A DNA stretch of 64,000 nucleotides from Prochlorococcus sp. AG-409-L21 (GTDB taxonomy: Bacteria > Cyanobacteriota > Cyanobacteriia > PCC-6307 > Cyanobiaceae). Below are positions 54,946 through 64,000 of this stretch, piece after piece; the first letter of the stretch is position 1; every line of letters begins with the position of its first letter. The notes below the pieces were generated by a model. The model was not told the DNA's origin. It made no database searches and was given only the letters and a program-made list of their open reading frames with translations. The DNA lies in assembly GCA_003215475.1 (NCBI GenBank), contig QCKH01000005.1, positions 1 through 64,000 on the forward strand, read 5' to 3'. Both the position numbers and the translations under genes were made by a program.

Positions 54946-56331
54946 TTATTGGGAATCGGTAGTAGGAAAGAAAATTGTAATTCCCCTATCTCTTCTTCTG
55001 ATTAATCGTCCACCCAAACTAGCTAAAAGTCTTTGTGTGGCAGCCTGAGTCAGCTGCAAACTCCCTGTGTTTGGATTCCAACTCAAAACAGTACCAAGGT
55101 CTGCATTTTGCTCATTATCATCATCCTGAGCGTGTTTTGGATTAACAGAAAATGAAAAATCACTAGTGATTTTTAGCTTTAAACGCTGACCTGCAGGTCG
55201 CAATTCCAATAACAAAATTCCACCTGAGAGAATTCCTCGAGTATTTCTATCAATCAATCCGCCCAGCATCAACTCTAATCTTTCAGGATCACTAAGTACT
55301 GGAGGCAAATTAGGTGTTATATCCAAACTAAGCTTGATGCCTCGACGATCAAGTTGTTTTTCCCAAACTGCAAAAAGTATTTCAAGAATTTTACCTAAAT
55401 CAGTTTTTGCGAGATCAGATTTCGAAACTTGATTCCTTTCTAGTTCTACCGCATTAAAAATCAAACCAAATCTATCAATTTGCTCTGTACATTCTGCATC
55501 AATTTCTTTTAATCTAGAAATAACAATCTTAGATAAATCTTTTCTTCTTAATAAAGAACGAATGAGCGTCCTAATAGTTGTTAAAGGTGTTCGGATCTCA
55601 TGAGTAAGTGCTTCTAAGATAGGAATTTCTCCACTTACTTTATGTCCTGACTTTCCTGGCTTCTCTCCATCTTGAAGAGTGTGAATATTCCAACTTGGTG
55701 CAATCCCAGCTAATCTAGAAGCAATAAGTGGCCAAAAGACTTTAGCAATATTTTCATTACTTTTTAGTTGACCTAAATCTGCCAAAGATTCTCGAATTTC
55801 TTTGGCATGCTCTGGTTTCTCCAAATCAAGTCTTTTATCCAAAATATTTAACACGTCAGTTAAAGTTTCTGGATCACTTCTCATGAGTAAATTGCGTTCT
55901 CCTGGAATACCTTGTAATGCAAGGGCAATCTGAACTTCCTTAGTAATTATTATTAATAGAGGGTCCTGTCCATCCTCTTCTCGTAAAGGTAATGTGCGGA
56001 AAGATCCTGCAGATTTTTGATTAGCAGGGTCAATTGCCCGAAGAGAGCTAGGAGGTAATAATCCTACATTTGAATTATTAAACCTTGAGAATTCATCGGG
56101 TACCCACACCCAACCTCTAAACCTAGATAATAAATTCGAATCATATAAAACTGGCAAAGGGGAAGCTAGCCACATCCCCTTCTTAAGGTCCATAGGCACA
56201 AGAATTTCATCTTGGATAATTTCAAGTGCAGCCCACCACAACCTTCTAACAATCTGCTCATCAAGTCTTCCATAAGGAACGCCTTCAGCCATTCTCTTTT
56301 GAATAGAACTAATTGAGAATTGATTTTGCAC
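54946..56331 (-). CDS. Sensor histidine kinase-like protein with degenerate ATP-binding domain
   Basis: H-box EALTHEIRTPLTTIRTLIRS; C-terminal TGSLQLTQAATQRLLASLGGRLI resembles a G2 box; G1 DxGxG not seen. Confidence 0.75.
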   Translation of the reverse strand: MQNQFSISSIQKRMAEGVPYGRLDEQIVRRLWWAALEIIQDEILVPMDLKKGMWLASPLPVLYDSNLLSRFRGWVWVPDEFSRFNNSNVGLLPPSSLRAIDPANQKSAGSFRTLPLREEDGQDPLLIIITKEVQIALALQGIPGERNLLMRSDPETLTDVLNILDKRLDLEKPEHAKEIRESLADLGQLKSNENIAKVFWPLIASRLAGIAPSWNIHTLQDGEKPGKSGHKVSGEIPILEALTHEIRTPLTTIRTLIRSLLRRKDLSKIVISRLKEIDAECTEQIDRFGLIFNAVELERNQVSKSDLAKTDLGKILEILFAVWEKQLDRRGIKLSLDITPNLPPVLSDPERLELMLGGLIDRNTRGILSGGILLLELRPAGQRLKLKITSDFSFSVNPKHAQDDDNEQNADLGTVLSWNPNTGSLQLTQAATQRLLASLGGRLIRRRDRGITIFFPTTDSQ

Positions 56332-57608
56332 TAACTTCTAGAAAATGATTTTGCTCTACGAGAGACAGACAAACAACAGCCTAAAGAAACAAAATTAACT
56401 AGCAATGCCGTTCTGCCATAACTCATAAATGGTAATGGAATGCCTGTTATAGGTCCTAGACCAATGGTCATAAAAATATTTACAACTACCTGAAACATAA
56501 GCATTGCTGCTATGCCGATTACAACTAAAGATTCAAAACTAGTATGAGCTTCTCGAGCAATTGTTAAAAGGCGAAAAATCAATAAGAAAAATGCAATGAT
56601 TACAAGCATGCTCCCCACAAAACCTATTTCTTCTCCTAAAGCACTAAAAATAAAATCTGTATGTTGTTCTGGAATAAATCGCAATTTTGTTAATTGACCT
56701 TGCAATAAACCTGAACCAAATAATCCTCCAGAACCAATTCCTATCATACTTTGGATGAGATGGTAACCTCCGCCCATGGGATCTTGGGTAGGATCAAGGA
56801 ATAAAATCAATCTATCTCTTTGATAATCCTTTAATGCATTATTCCAAAACCAAGGAGTAGACAAAGCTATTGCAATTAGGCTAATTATTGTTATACAAGT
56901 ACTTAAATATTTTTTAGGTAATGATCGAAAAGCCATCATTCCCATAAATGGAATCCAGATATATAGACCCCAATGAAATATCCCAACTAAAATAGCTGTC
57001 AAAATTCCCGATAAAAAGAGCAATATCCACTCCAAAGGCATTCCTGCCCAAAAAAGCATCGTCATAAGGATTACACCAAAGACAAGAGATGTGCCTAAAT
57101 CAGGTTGAATAAATACTAAGAACCAAGGAATAATAATTACCCCTAAAGGTTTCCATAAATTATTAGGTGTATAAAATTTTTGATTCTCAAGAACTGAAGC
57201 GAGAATAATGATCAAAGTGATTTTCGCGATTTCAGAAGGTTGAATATTAAAGCCACCAATACTTAACCATCGTTGGGCCCCTAGAGCAGAGACTCCTAGA
57301 AATTTCACAGCCAATAGACTGCATAAAGTAAATAAGTATAAAGGAAATAGAAATTTGCGAAGTCTTTCTAAATGAAGTTGAGCAAATATCATTGCAAAAG
57401 CAATGCCGAATATTGCCGTCACTAAATGTTGATACCAATTAACATAACCATCTTGACGCTGAGTACTTGCAATAAGAACACTTGATAAAATTACTAAACA
57501 ACAAGGAATGCTCCAAAGTATTAATTCTGCTTTATTAGAACCTTTATTTGATGAATAGTTTTTCCCAACAAAATTCTTATTAATCAGTGGATTACTAAAG
57601 ATAGACAT
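56331..57608 (-). CDS. rodA: Rod shape-determining protein RodA (SEDS family)
   Basis: IQPSEIAKITLIIILA; QPDLGTSLVFG; GITGIPLPFMSYGRTALLVNF. Confidence 0.92.
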   Translation of the reverse strand: MSIFSNPLINKNFVGKNYSSNKGSNKAELILWSIPCCLVILSSVLIASTQRQDGYVNWYQHLVTAIFGIAFAMIFAQLHLERLRKFLFPLYLFTLCSLLAVKFLGVSALGAQRWLSIGGFNIQPSEIAKITLIIILASVLENQKFYTPNNLWKPLGVIIIPWFLVFIQPDLGTSLVFGVILMTMLFWAGMPLEWILLFLSGILTAILVGIFHWGLYIWIPFMGMMAFRSLPKKYLSTCITIISLIAIALSTPWFWNNALKDYQRDRLILFLDPTQDPMGGGYHLIQSMIGIGSGGLFGSGLLQGQLTKLRFIPEQHTDFIFSALGEEIGFVGSMLVIIAFFLLIFRLLTIAREAHTSFESLVVIGIAAMLMFQVVVNIFMTIGLGPITGIPLPFMSYGRTALLVNFVSLGCCLSVSRRAKSFSRS

Positions 57609-57611
57609 TCC

Positions 57612-58685
57612 TTAAATTTGTTTCTCAATAAGATGCTCAATAGAAAGAACAAGTTTGTGAAAAGCCTTAGCACTAATTGAATTAGGATTTTGAAAAACTA
57701 TTGGCAAATCTTCTTTAATACCATCCAAATCATTCATTTCGAGAGGTAACCTTGCCAATAAAGGAACATTATTTTGTTCGGACAATATTTTTCCCCCTCC
57801 TTCTCCAAATAATTGATATTTCTTTTCAGGTTGATCAGGAGGAACAAAAAATGACATATTTTCTACTACTCCAAATATCGGAACATTCATTTGTTTAAAC
57901 ATGGCTAGGCCTCGCCTTGAATCTTGCAATGAAACTTTCTGAGGAGTGGTAACAATTAACACACCATTAATTGGAACCGCCTGGGCCAAAGAAAGTTGTG
58001 CATCTCCAGTACCAGGAGGAAGGTCAACAATAAGAAAATCTCTCTCTCCCCAACTAGCTTGATAAAGAAATTGTCTAATAATTCCATTCAGCATTGGACC
58101 ACGCCAAATGACAGGTTGATTCTCATCAATTAAAAACCCCATAGAAACCATTCCGATCCCACAAACTTCAATTGGAATAATTTTCTGATCAGGTCCACTG
58201 TCTTCAACTTCGGGAGTTTTATCCGAAACACCAAGCATAATTGGGGTATTTGGACCATATATATCTGCATCCAATAAACCAACCTGATACCCTTTCTGTG
58301 AAAGTGCGCAGGCAAGATTAACCGCAACTGTACTTTTACCTACTCCCCCTTTGCCACTACTAACTGCAATAACATTCTTTACACCACTAATTTTCTGCAG
58401 AGAAGCAACTTCTCCATGCCCCGCATGTCCAATTTCATTTTGTGATGTATTGCTTAATTCAATCTGAACCTCTGAAATTTGATCAATACCCTCAAAGAGC
58501 CTTTTAATTTCACTCGCAATGCGATCTCTTTGACTTTGTGCATAATTTGGCAATTTTAAGCGGACAACTGCCTTATTGGATTCAACAGTTACTTGGTCTA
58601 TCCAACCCAGTTCTACAACTGATCGATTACTACCAGAGTCTTTTATCGAAGACAGTGCCTTAAGTGCCTCCTGGTCAGTCAACAT
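57612..58685 (-). CDS. mrp: Mrp/ApbC family Fe-S cluster carrier P-loop ATPase
   Basis: IAVSSGKGGVGKSTVAVNLA; LLDADIYGPNTPIMLG; DFLIVDLPPGTGDAQLSLAQ. Confidence 0.95.
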   Translation of the reverse strand: MLTDQEALKALSSIKDSGSNRSVVELGWIDQVTVESNKAVVRLKLPNYAQSQRDRIASEIKRLFEGIDQISEVQIELSNTSQNEIGHAGHGEVASLQKISGVKNVIAVSSGKGGVGKSTVAVNLACALSQKGYQVGLLDADIYGPNTPIMLGVSDKTPEVEDSGPDQKIIPIEVCGIGMVSMGFLIDENQPVIWRGPMLNGIIRQFLYQASWGERDFLIVDLPPGTGDAQLSLAQAVPINGVLIVTTPQKVSLQDSRRGLAMFKQMNVPIFGVVENMSFFVPPDQPEKKYQLFGEGGGKILSEQNNVPLLARLPLEMNDLDGIKEDLPIVFQNPNSISAKAFHKLVLSIEHLIEKQI

Positions 58686-58763
58686 AATTTAATTAGATCA
58701 CTTATTAATACTAATGAGGGTATTCCAATGACTTAGCCTCATAGAGAAAATCAAAATAAAGCT

Positions 58764-59804
58764 GTGCGATCTGACAATTTCACAACACCTCCTACAGACT
58801 CCCGAACTAAAGCAAAAGCTTTACTACTAGGACTACAAGAAGAAATTTGCAAAGGTCTTGAACAAATAGATGGTGAAGGAAAATTTCAAGAAGAATCTTG
58901 GGAGCGACCAGAAGGTGGAGGGGGGCGCTCAAGAGTAATGCAAGAAGGAAGAATTTTCGAACAAGGGGGTGTCAACTTTTCAGAAGTACAAGGGGATGAG
59001 TTACCTCCCTCAATACTCAACCAACGACCAGAGGCAAAAGGACATAACTGGTTTGCCACTGGAACATCTATGGTTTTACATCCACGAAATCCTTATATTC
59101 CTACAGTTCATCTAAACTATCGATACTTTGAAGCAGGACCAGTTTGGTGGTTTGGTGGAGGAGCTGATCTGACTCCCTTTTATCCTTATTTGCAAGATAC
59201 GCGCCATTTTCACAAAATTCACAAAGAAGCTTGTGATTCTATAAATTCAACTCTGCACAAAGTTTTCAAGCCATGGTGTGATGAATATTTTTTCTTAAAG
59301 CATCGCAATGAGAGTAGAGGAGTAGGGGGAATTTTCTTCGATTATCAGGATGGGACTGGTTCCCTATATAAAGGGCAAAATTCTGATGGTGCAGCAGCAA
59401 TTGAAGCTGAAAAAATTGGTAAAACAAATTTATCTTGGGAAACTTTATACTCTTTAGCCAAGGCCTGTGGGCAAGCTTTTCTACCAGCGTATATTCCAAT
59501 TATTGAAAAACGTCATACTCAAACATTTAGTGATCGTGAGCGCAACTTCCAATTATATCGACGAGGAAGATATGTTGAATTTAATTTAGTTTGGGATAGA
59601 GGAACAATTTTTGGTCTTCAAACTAATGGGAGAACAGAGTCAATTTTAATGTCTTTACCTCCCTTAGTAAGATGGGAATATGGTTTTAAGGCACCTCCAG
59701 GTTCACGTGAAGCATTATTAACTGATATCTTTACAAAACCTCAGGAGTGGTTCACTGATAAAAGTTTGGAAGAAATATGTCGCCCTCTTGAAGCATTTGA
59801 TTGA
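58764..59804 (+). CDS. hemF: Oxygen-dependent coproporphyrinogen III oxidase
   Basis: [65 protein letters not shown] start. Confidence 0.97.
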   Translation: MRSDNFTTPPTDSRTKAKALLLGLQEEICKGLEQIDGEGKFQEESWERPEGGGGRSRVMQEGRIFEQGGVNFSEVQGDELPPSILNQRPEAKGHNWFATGTSMVLHPRNPYIPTVHLNYRYFEAGPVWWFGGGADLTPFYPYLQDTRHFHKIHKEACDSINSTLHKVFKPWCDEYFFLKHRNESRGVGGIFFDYQDGTGSLYKGQNSDGAAAIEAEKIGKTNLSWETLYSLAKACGQAFLPAYIPIIEKRHTQTFSDRERNFQLYRRGRYVEFNLVWDRGTIFGLQTNGRTESILMSLPPLVRWEYGFKAPPGSREALLTDIFTKPQEWFTDKSLEEICRPLEAFD

Positions 59805-60570
59805 AATTATCCTGCTTAGTTATTCCTCTAAGAATCGCATCAACAATTTTGTTTGTAATTCTATCTAGGGTCATTTGTCTCATTTTTTGATCTCGAAGAC
59901 TCGTTTCGAGATTTCCCTCTAATTTCCCGACTTCAAGAATTCGAATCTCTCTCCGTGGTGCTCCCAAACCCCCACGGAAAAATAAAGGGTAACGTCCAAA
60001 GCTCTGAGCTAGAGACTCATCTATATTGTTCAGTCTCCTAGATAGGGGAGGAATTAATCCTGAACCTAATCCATCCCGACCATAAGAATCAAAATGAATT
60101 TCCAAAACATATCCTCCTTGAGCAGCATGTACTGAACCAATGGACCAATTAGTTTTACTATCATTTTCGTCAATTATAGTTCGTTTCTTTGGATCATAAG
60201 CATTGATATTCAATCCTTTTATTTTGCCTACTTTAACTACATTATCTCTTACCTTTAGATTCCAAAAGAGTTCATCACTCATACTAGGATCCATAGGAGA
60301 GAGTCCTTTTAAAGCAACAGCCTCTCCAGAAGTTCCTTCTCCTGGAATATCCTGAGAATCTGCATGTCCAGCCATCACTAAAATAGAAATAGAAGACGAT
60401 ACAATTTGATTGCCGACCCAAAGAGTATTTTTATTTACTCGTGGACCCAAAAACGAATCAAGTTCCTCAGCAACAAGAAAACAAGAAGATATAAAAACAG
60501 TAATTGCAAAGAAAAAAAAATATGAATTTGATCTAAAAAACTTCCCTATGAAGTTCTTATTCAAGAACAT
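59752..60570 (-). CDS. Putative N-acetylmuramoyl-L-alanine amidase-like secreted protein
   Basis: N-terminal TM/signal; VMAGHADSQ...E...LEIHFDSYG...[12 protein letters not shown] resembles the Amidase_3 His/Glu/His/Glu pattern. Confidence 0.55.
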   Translation of the reverse strand: MFLNKNFIGKFFRSNSYFFFFAITVFISSCFLVAEELDSFLGPRVNKNTLWVGNQIVSSSISILVMAGHADSQDIPGEGTSGEAVALKGLSPMDPSMSDELFWNLKVRDNVVKVGKIKGLNINAYDPKKRTIIDENDSKTNWSIGSVHAAQGGYVLEIHFDSYGRDGLGSGLIPPLSRRLNNIDESLAQSFGRYPLFFRGGLGAPRREIRILEVGKLEGNLETSLRDQKMRQMTLDRITNKIVDAILRGITKQDNFNQMLQEGDIFLPNFYQ

Positions 60571-60577
60571 AAGCTTA

Positions 60578-61132
60578 TTAAATAGGCGAAGAAGTTAAAG
60601 AACCATCACTAGCTAACTTCAAATCTTCTGAAAGTTCAATTTCCATAGCGATTAATTCATCTCGATGCGCCCTTATACGGATCAAGCTTGTAGATTGATT
60701 AGATGAACTAATCAATCTCATCTCCAAAGACTCTAGTCTTGAGGCTCTCATTCGATAAAACATCCCAGCCAAAGGCCCTAATGCTGCAAGGATTAAAGGC
60801 CACCAACGTAATCCAGGGAAAAGTTGACAAATAACCAAGCCCAAGCAACCTCCACCTACTCCACACAGAATTGATAAGAAAATTGCAAGTAATAAACTAG
60901 AAGAAACACTACCAACAAACTTCAAGACTTTTCTCTCCGCATCACCACCTTCTCGTCGCCACCCACGATCTTCTAACCAATTACTAATTCCATTTAAGAC
61001 CTCCAACGGAGGCAACGAAGAAGTAATGTCTACTACAGTTGTTCTATCTTTACTAGCTGCTCGTAGAAAAAAACCTAACCCAACCGCTAATAAAATAGTT
61101 AATATAAATGTGGAATAGTATGAAGATTGCAT
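60578..61132 (-). CDS. Hypothetical membrane protein
   Basis: N-terminal and central TM segments; no family recognised. Confidence 0.55.
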   Translation of the reverse strand: MQSSYYSTFILTILLAVGLGFFLRAASKDRTTVVDITSSLPPLEVLNGISNWLEDRGWRREGGDAERKVLKFVGSVSSSLLLAIFLSILCGVGGGCLGLVICQLFPGLRWWPLILAALGPLAGMFYRMRASRLESLEMRLISSSNQSTSLIRIRAHRDELIAMEIELSEDLKLASDGSLTSSPI

Positions 61133-61308
61133 ATTGAAAAACCAGGAATTCGATGTTAAGAGAAATTCATTTATATTGATATGGGAAATAAAATAACTTA
61201 AATAGTTAGTAAGTAAATCTGTTAAGAATTAATTTTAAAATCCTATTCTAGAAGCATAGCAAAGCATTTCTTCCCACATCATCTAATGTAAATTGACATT
61301 ATAAAGTT

Positions 61309-61953
61309 ATGACAGACTTTGACAAGAATCCAAAAAGTTTTCAAGTTTTCGATAAAGACCTTGACGAAGACACTTTAAAACTTTTTGCTAAAGCAGGTTC
61401 ATTAGCTATTGATACTGAAGCAATGGGATTGATTCATGGTCGCGATCGGCTTTGTCTAGTGCAAATTTGCGATGAACAAGATAATGTTGCTTGCATCAAA
61501 ATTCATAAAAATCAAAAAATTTCTCCTCGACTAAAGACTCTGATGGAAAATCCTGAGATTGAAAAAGTTTTTCATTTTGCTCGGTTCGACATTGCTGCTC
61601 TTTCAAGCAATTTAAATATTCAAGTAAAGACAGTTTTCTGTACAAAAATTGCTAGCAAGATTGGTAGAACCTATTCTCCAAGGCATGGTCTTAAAGAAGT
61701 TGTTTTAGAACTTGTTGGCATCGAACTTGATAAGCAAGCTCAAAGCAGTGACTGGGGTCGAATAGAAGAGCTGTCAAAGAAACAATTAGAATATGCTGCT
61801 AATGATGTGAGGTATTTACTTTCAGCAAGCAAGAAACTTAAGGAAATGTTGATCAGAGAGAATAGATGGGAATTAACTAGGAGATGTTTTGAATGTATAC
61901 CTGTAATTAGTGAGTTAGACATTCATCGTTTTCACAATATTTTTGAACATTAA
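61309..61953 (+). CDS. rnd: Ribonuclease D (3'-5' exonuclease domain)
   Basis: LAIDTEAMGLIHGRDRLCLVQI; FHFARFDIAAL; YAANDVRYLL (DEDDy). Confidence 0.92.
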   Translation: MTDFDKNPKSFQVFDKDLDEDTLKLFAKAGSLAIDTEAMGLIHGRDRLCLVQICDEQDNVACIKIHKNQKISPRLKTLMENPEIEKVFHFARFDIAALSSNLNIQVKTVFCTKIASKIGRTYSPRHGLKEVVLELVGIELDKQAQSSDWGRIEELSKKQLEYAANDVRYLLSASKKLKEMLIRENRWELTRRCFECIPVISELDIHRFHNIFEH

Positions 61954-61966
61954 CTTAAAGTATGAT

Positions 61967-62236
61967 TTAATCCTCCACCATAAAATTTTCTTCCTCAGCA
62001 AGTGCTTCCAATAAACTATCTAAACGATTAGTTGTATTAGTTGCTTCTACTAAAGCATTTTTACGTGCCTCTTCAAGGATCTTTGTTGCTATTGATTTCC
62101 TAGAAGAGATATCCTTGGCACCTTGACTCGCAGCAGCAAGATCAACTTTCTTTTTTGCAGCAGAAATACTAATACTTAAGCACGATGCTAATTGAGCACA
62201 AACTTTTAAATAATCATGTTCCTTAATGCTAGACAT
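61967..62236 (-). CDS. Conserved hypothetical protein (89 aa)
   Basis: Intact acidic C-terminus, helical; no family recognised. Confidence 0.5.
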   Translation of the reverse strand: MSSIKEHDYLKVCAQLASCLSISISAAKKKVDLAAASQGAKDISSRKSIATKILEEARKNALVEATNTTNRLDSLLEALAEEENFMVED

Positions 62237-62304
62237 AATTAAAACAATTGAATCTTAAGTATATAGCTTATTGTAAGTGGCTTTAATTTATTAGCATTAA
62301 ATGA

Positions 62305-63558
62305 TCATTTTACGTCAAAAAATGAATGCAAAATCAATTGTGCTAAGGCTTTGCTACCACCTGAAGATCCCATTCGCTTTTTCCCTATAGAAGACAGAGA
62401 TTTTTGGAAATCACTATTTCTTAGCAATAAGCCAACCAATTCTGCCATTTCTTTAGAACTCTTAGATGTAATAACACTTCCGCCAAGTAAGCGGCTCTGA
62501 CGAAATGCAAAGCTATATTTAAATTGAGGTCCTCTACCAGGTAGGGATACACAAGGAACTCCAAAGCCTACTAATTGTTCAGTAGCAGTTCCCGCATTAG
62601 CAATCCCAACCTCAGCTAAACCTATCCAATTAGAAAATTTTCCTACTCCCAAAACAATCCTTAATTGACCTTTTTCAAAGGTAGAGTCTGCATCTAACTT
62701 CTTGTCAATATCGTTTCGTTTTGCATAACCCAATTCAATCAAAGATTGCTCAATTTCATGAAGAGTAGGTTCAGAGCCTATGGCTACAAAAATTGCCAAA
62801 GTATTTTTTATCTCAATTTGTTCTACAGCATTAATCAATCTCCTAAAATTCAATAAAGCTTCAGGCATACGACTACCACAAAGTAAAATCAAACGTCTTA
62901 CTTTTTTTAAAGAGAAAGGACAGGCAATAGGTCTAAAACCATCCATCATTGGATTACCAAGAGCTACCGCTCTAACCCCTTTCCTTCTTAAACCGCGAGC
63001 GGTGACTCTGTCTCTGACAGCGACAAGCTTGCAGCGAGAAGCTTTCATTAAAGCCCATTCCCAAGGTTCCCATTCAGTACCTTTCATTCCGTGGTAATAA
63101 TCACTCAAAGATGAACCTTGTAAAGTTAACCAGGTGTAATCACTTTTAGGAGTGCCCACAAAGCCATAAATACCACCACTACTCCACGCAAAAAATAGTG
63201 GTAGCAAATCTCCTATAGCAAGCAAGAAACTTCCTTCCTTCAAAGCTCGTCTTACATAAACCCAATTTTTCCAAGTCACAGATAATAATCCTGATGAAAT
63301 ATCTGCGAGCATCCCTCTCAAACTTTGATTACTAAAACCACCACTGGGTAACCGATGAGAAACACCTCGCTTAACAACCCATTTTTTCTTCACTACCTCA
63401 GAAAAAGCATTTCCTTCTCCAACAATTGGAAGTACTTCTAATTGCAATTCAGGTCTTAGATCATGTAAAGCTTCAATTATTCTTAAAGCAATAAGGTCTT
63501 CACCATGGCCATTCGATAGCACTAAGAGTTTTTTATTCTTCCGCCTGATACTATCCAA
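62305..63558 (-). CDS. Lipid-A-disaccharide synthase-related glycosyltransferase-like protein
   Basis: LLVLSNGHGEDLIALRIIEAL; LCGSRMPEALLNF; GIANAGTATEQLVGFGVPCVSLPGRGPQF; TTG start chosen because the ORF-track start runs through tRNA-Cys. Confidence 0.8.
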   Translation of the reverse strand: MDSIRRKNKKLLVLSNGHGEDLIALRIIEALHDLRPELQLEVLPIVGEGNAFSEVVKKKWVVKRGVSHRLPSGGFSNQSLRGMLADISSGLLSVTWKNWVYVRRALKEGSFLLAIGDLLPLFFAWSSGGIYGFVGTPKSDYTWLTLQGSSLSDYYHGMKGTEWEPWEWALMKASRCKLVAVRDRVTARGLRRKGVRAVALGNPMMDGFRPIACPFSLKKVRRLILLCGSRMPEALLNFRRLINAVEQIEIKNTLAIFVAIGSEPTLHEIEQSLIELGYAKRNDIDKKLDADSTFEKGQLRIVLGVGKFSNWIGLAEVGIANAGTATEQLVGFGVPCVSLPGRGPQFKYSFAFRQSRLLGGSVITSKSSKEMAELVGLLLRNSDFQKSLSSIGKKRMGSSGGSKALAQLILHSFFDVK

Positions 63559-63582
63559 AGGAGTGTTTTCTGTTAATTCCTG

Positions 63583-63653
63583 GGCGGCATGGCCAAGCGG
63601 TAAGGCAGAGGATTGCAAATCCTTTATCCCCAGTTCGAATCTGGGTGCCGCCT
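63583..63653 (+). tRNA. tRNA-Cys (GCA)
   Basis: GGCGGCA...GGAT-TGCAA-ATCC...CCCAGTTCGAATCTGGG...TGCCGCC. Confidence 0.95.
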
Positions 63654-63831
63654 TCTTACCAAACCTCATATAACTCTCCAATAGTCCTTAAAGTAACTTT
63701 GATTTAAGTTATAAGGAACTTTTCTGTGATGGTAACACTTAAGCTGTTCATCGATTTAAATGATTTTCGTGAAATCCCTGTGAGGCACGAATATTTTTAA
63801 TAAGCAATATCTTCTATTCTTAGAAAATAAG

Positions 63832-63889
63832 AAAAGAGCGCCCTCAACGAGCAGCGCCCTATTGGACAAGTGTGTGAGGAGTGTCCTTA
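63832..63889 (-). ncRNA. yfr1: Yfr1-like cyanobacterial small regulatory RNA
   Basis: Minus strand AAGGAC-ACTCCTCACACAC-TTGTCC-AATA-GGGCGCTGCTCGTTGAGGGCGCTCTTTTC: ACTCCTCACAC core (63872-63882) plus 3' terminator hairpin; 5' end estimated. Confidence 0.85.
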
Positions 63890-64000
63890 ATTACTTTATC
63901 CTAATAACAGAACTTTTATGAGATTTTTCCAAAAACCTCTTTATCAAAACTTAAGCCTCTCTAAAAATCAGCAGCTAAATGTAAGAAATTCAATAGTTCT

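Noticed and set aside
63837-63860. Direct repeat GCGCCCT...GCGCCCT as a possible repeat element
   Set aside because: Explained by the two arms/flanks of the Yfr1 terminator hairpin on the minus strand
1-64000. CRISPR arrays, transposons, integrases, prophage or toxin-antitoxin modules
   Set aside because: Scanned both strands and the ORF track; no repeat-spacer pattern, transposase/integrase motif or defence-type gene cluster found

Overview
This window looks like ordinary core chromosome of a low-GC marine picocyanobacterium, most likely a low-light-type Prochlorococcus. That call is inferred from gene content and order (psaA-psaB, psaI-psaL, Fd-GOGAT, CAAD, ndhN-ldpA) and was not confirmed by any search. 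The largest block (about 16.3-32.8 kb, minus strand) is the S10/spc/alpha ribosomal-protein cluster, rplC through rpoA-rplQ-truA-rplM-rpsI-rpmE-prfA. Other content: photosystem I genes (psaA, psaB, psaI, psaL, psaD), cofactor genes (lipA, cbiG-cobJ, CobO-like, hemF), recA, recF, ppc, trpE, gshA, speD, rodA, mrp, and four tRNAs (Ser-GCT, Gln-TTG, Arg-CCG, Cys-GCA). I found no mobile element, CRISPR array, prophage or defence island. Most of the interest lies outside the ORF track: (1) an untracked small RNA at about 63.83-63.89 kb (-) carrying the ACUCCUCACAC core of cyanobacterial Yfr1; (2) a small membrane-protein ORF at 14174-14313 split by a -1 frameshift exactly at a T-TTT-TTA slippery heptamer; (3) recF, whose conserved N-terminus has no ATG/GTG/TTG and appears to start at ATT; (4) structured leaders upstream of psaA, rplM and rplC/ndhN, the last with two mutually exclusive helices; (5) a DinG-like helicase and a histidine kinase with degenerate catalytic motifs. 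I see no clearly new multi-gene system. The best candidates for undescribed biology are the frameshifted small ORF and the structured ndhN/rplC intergenic region.
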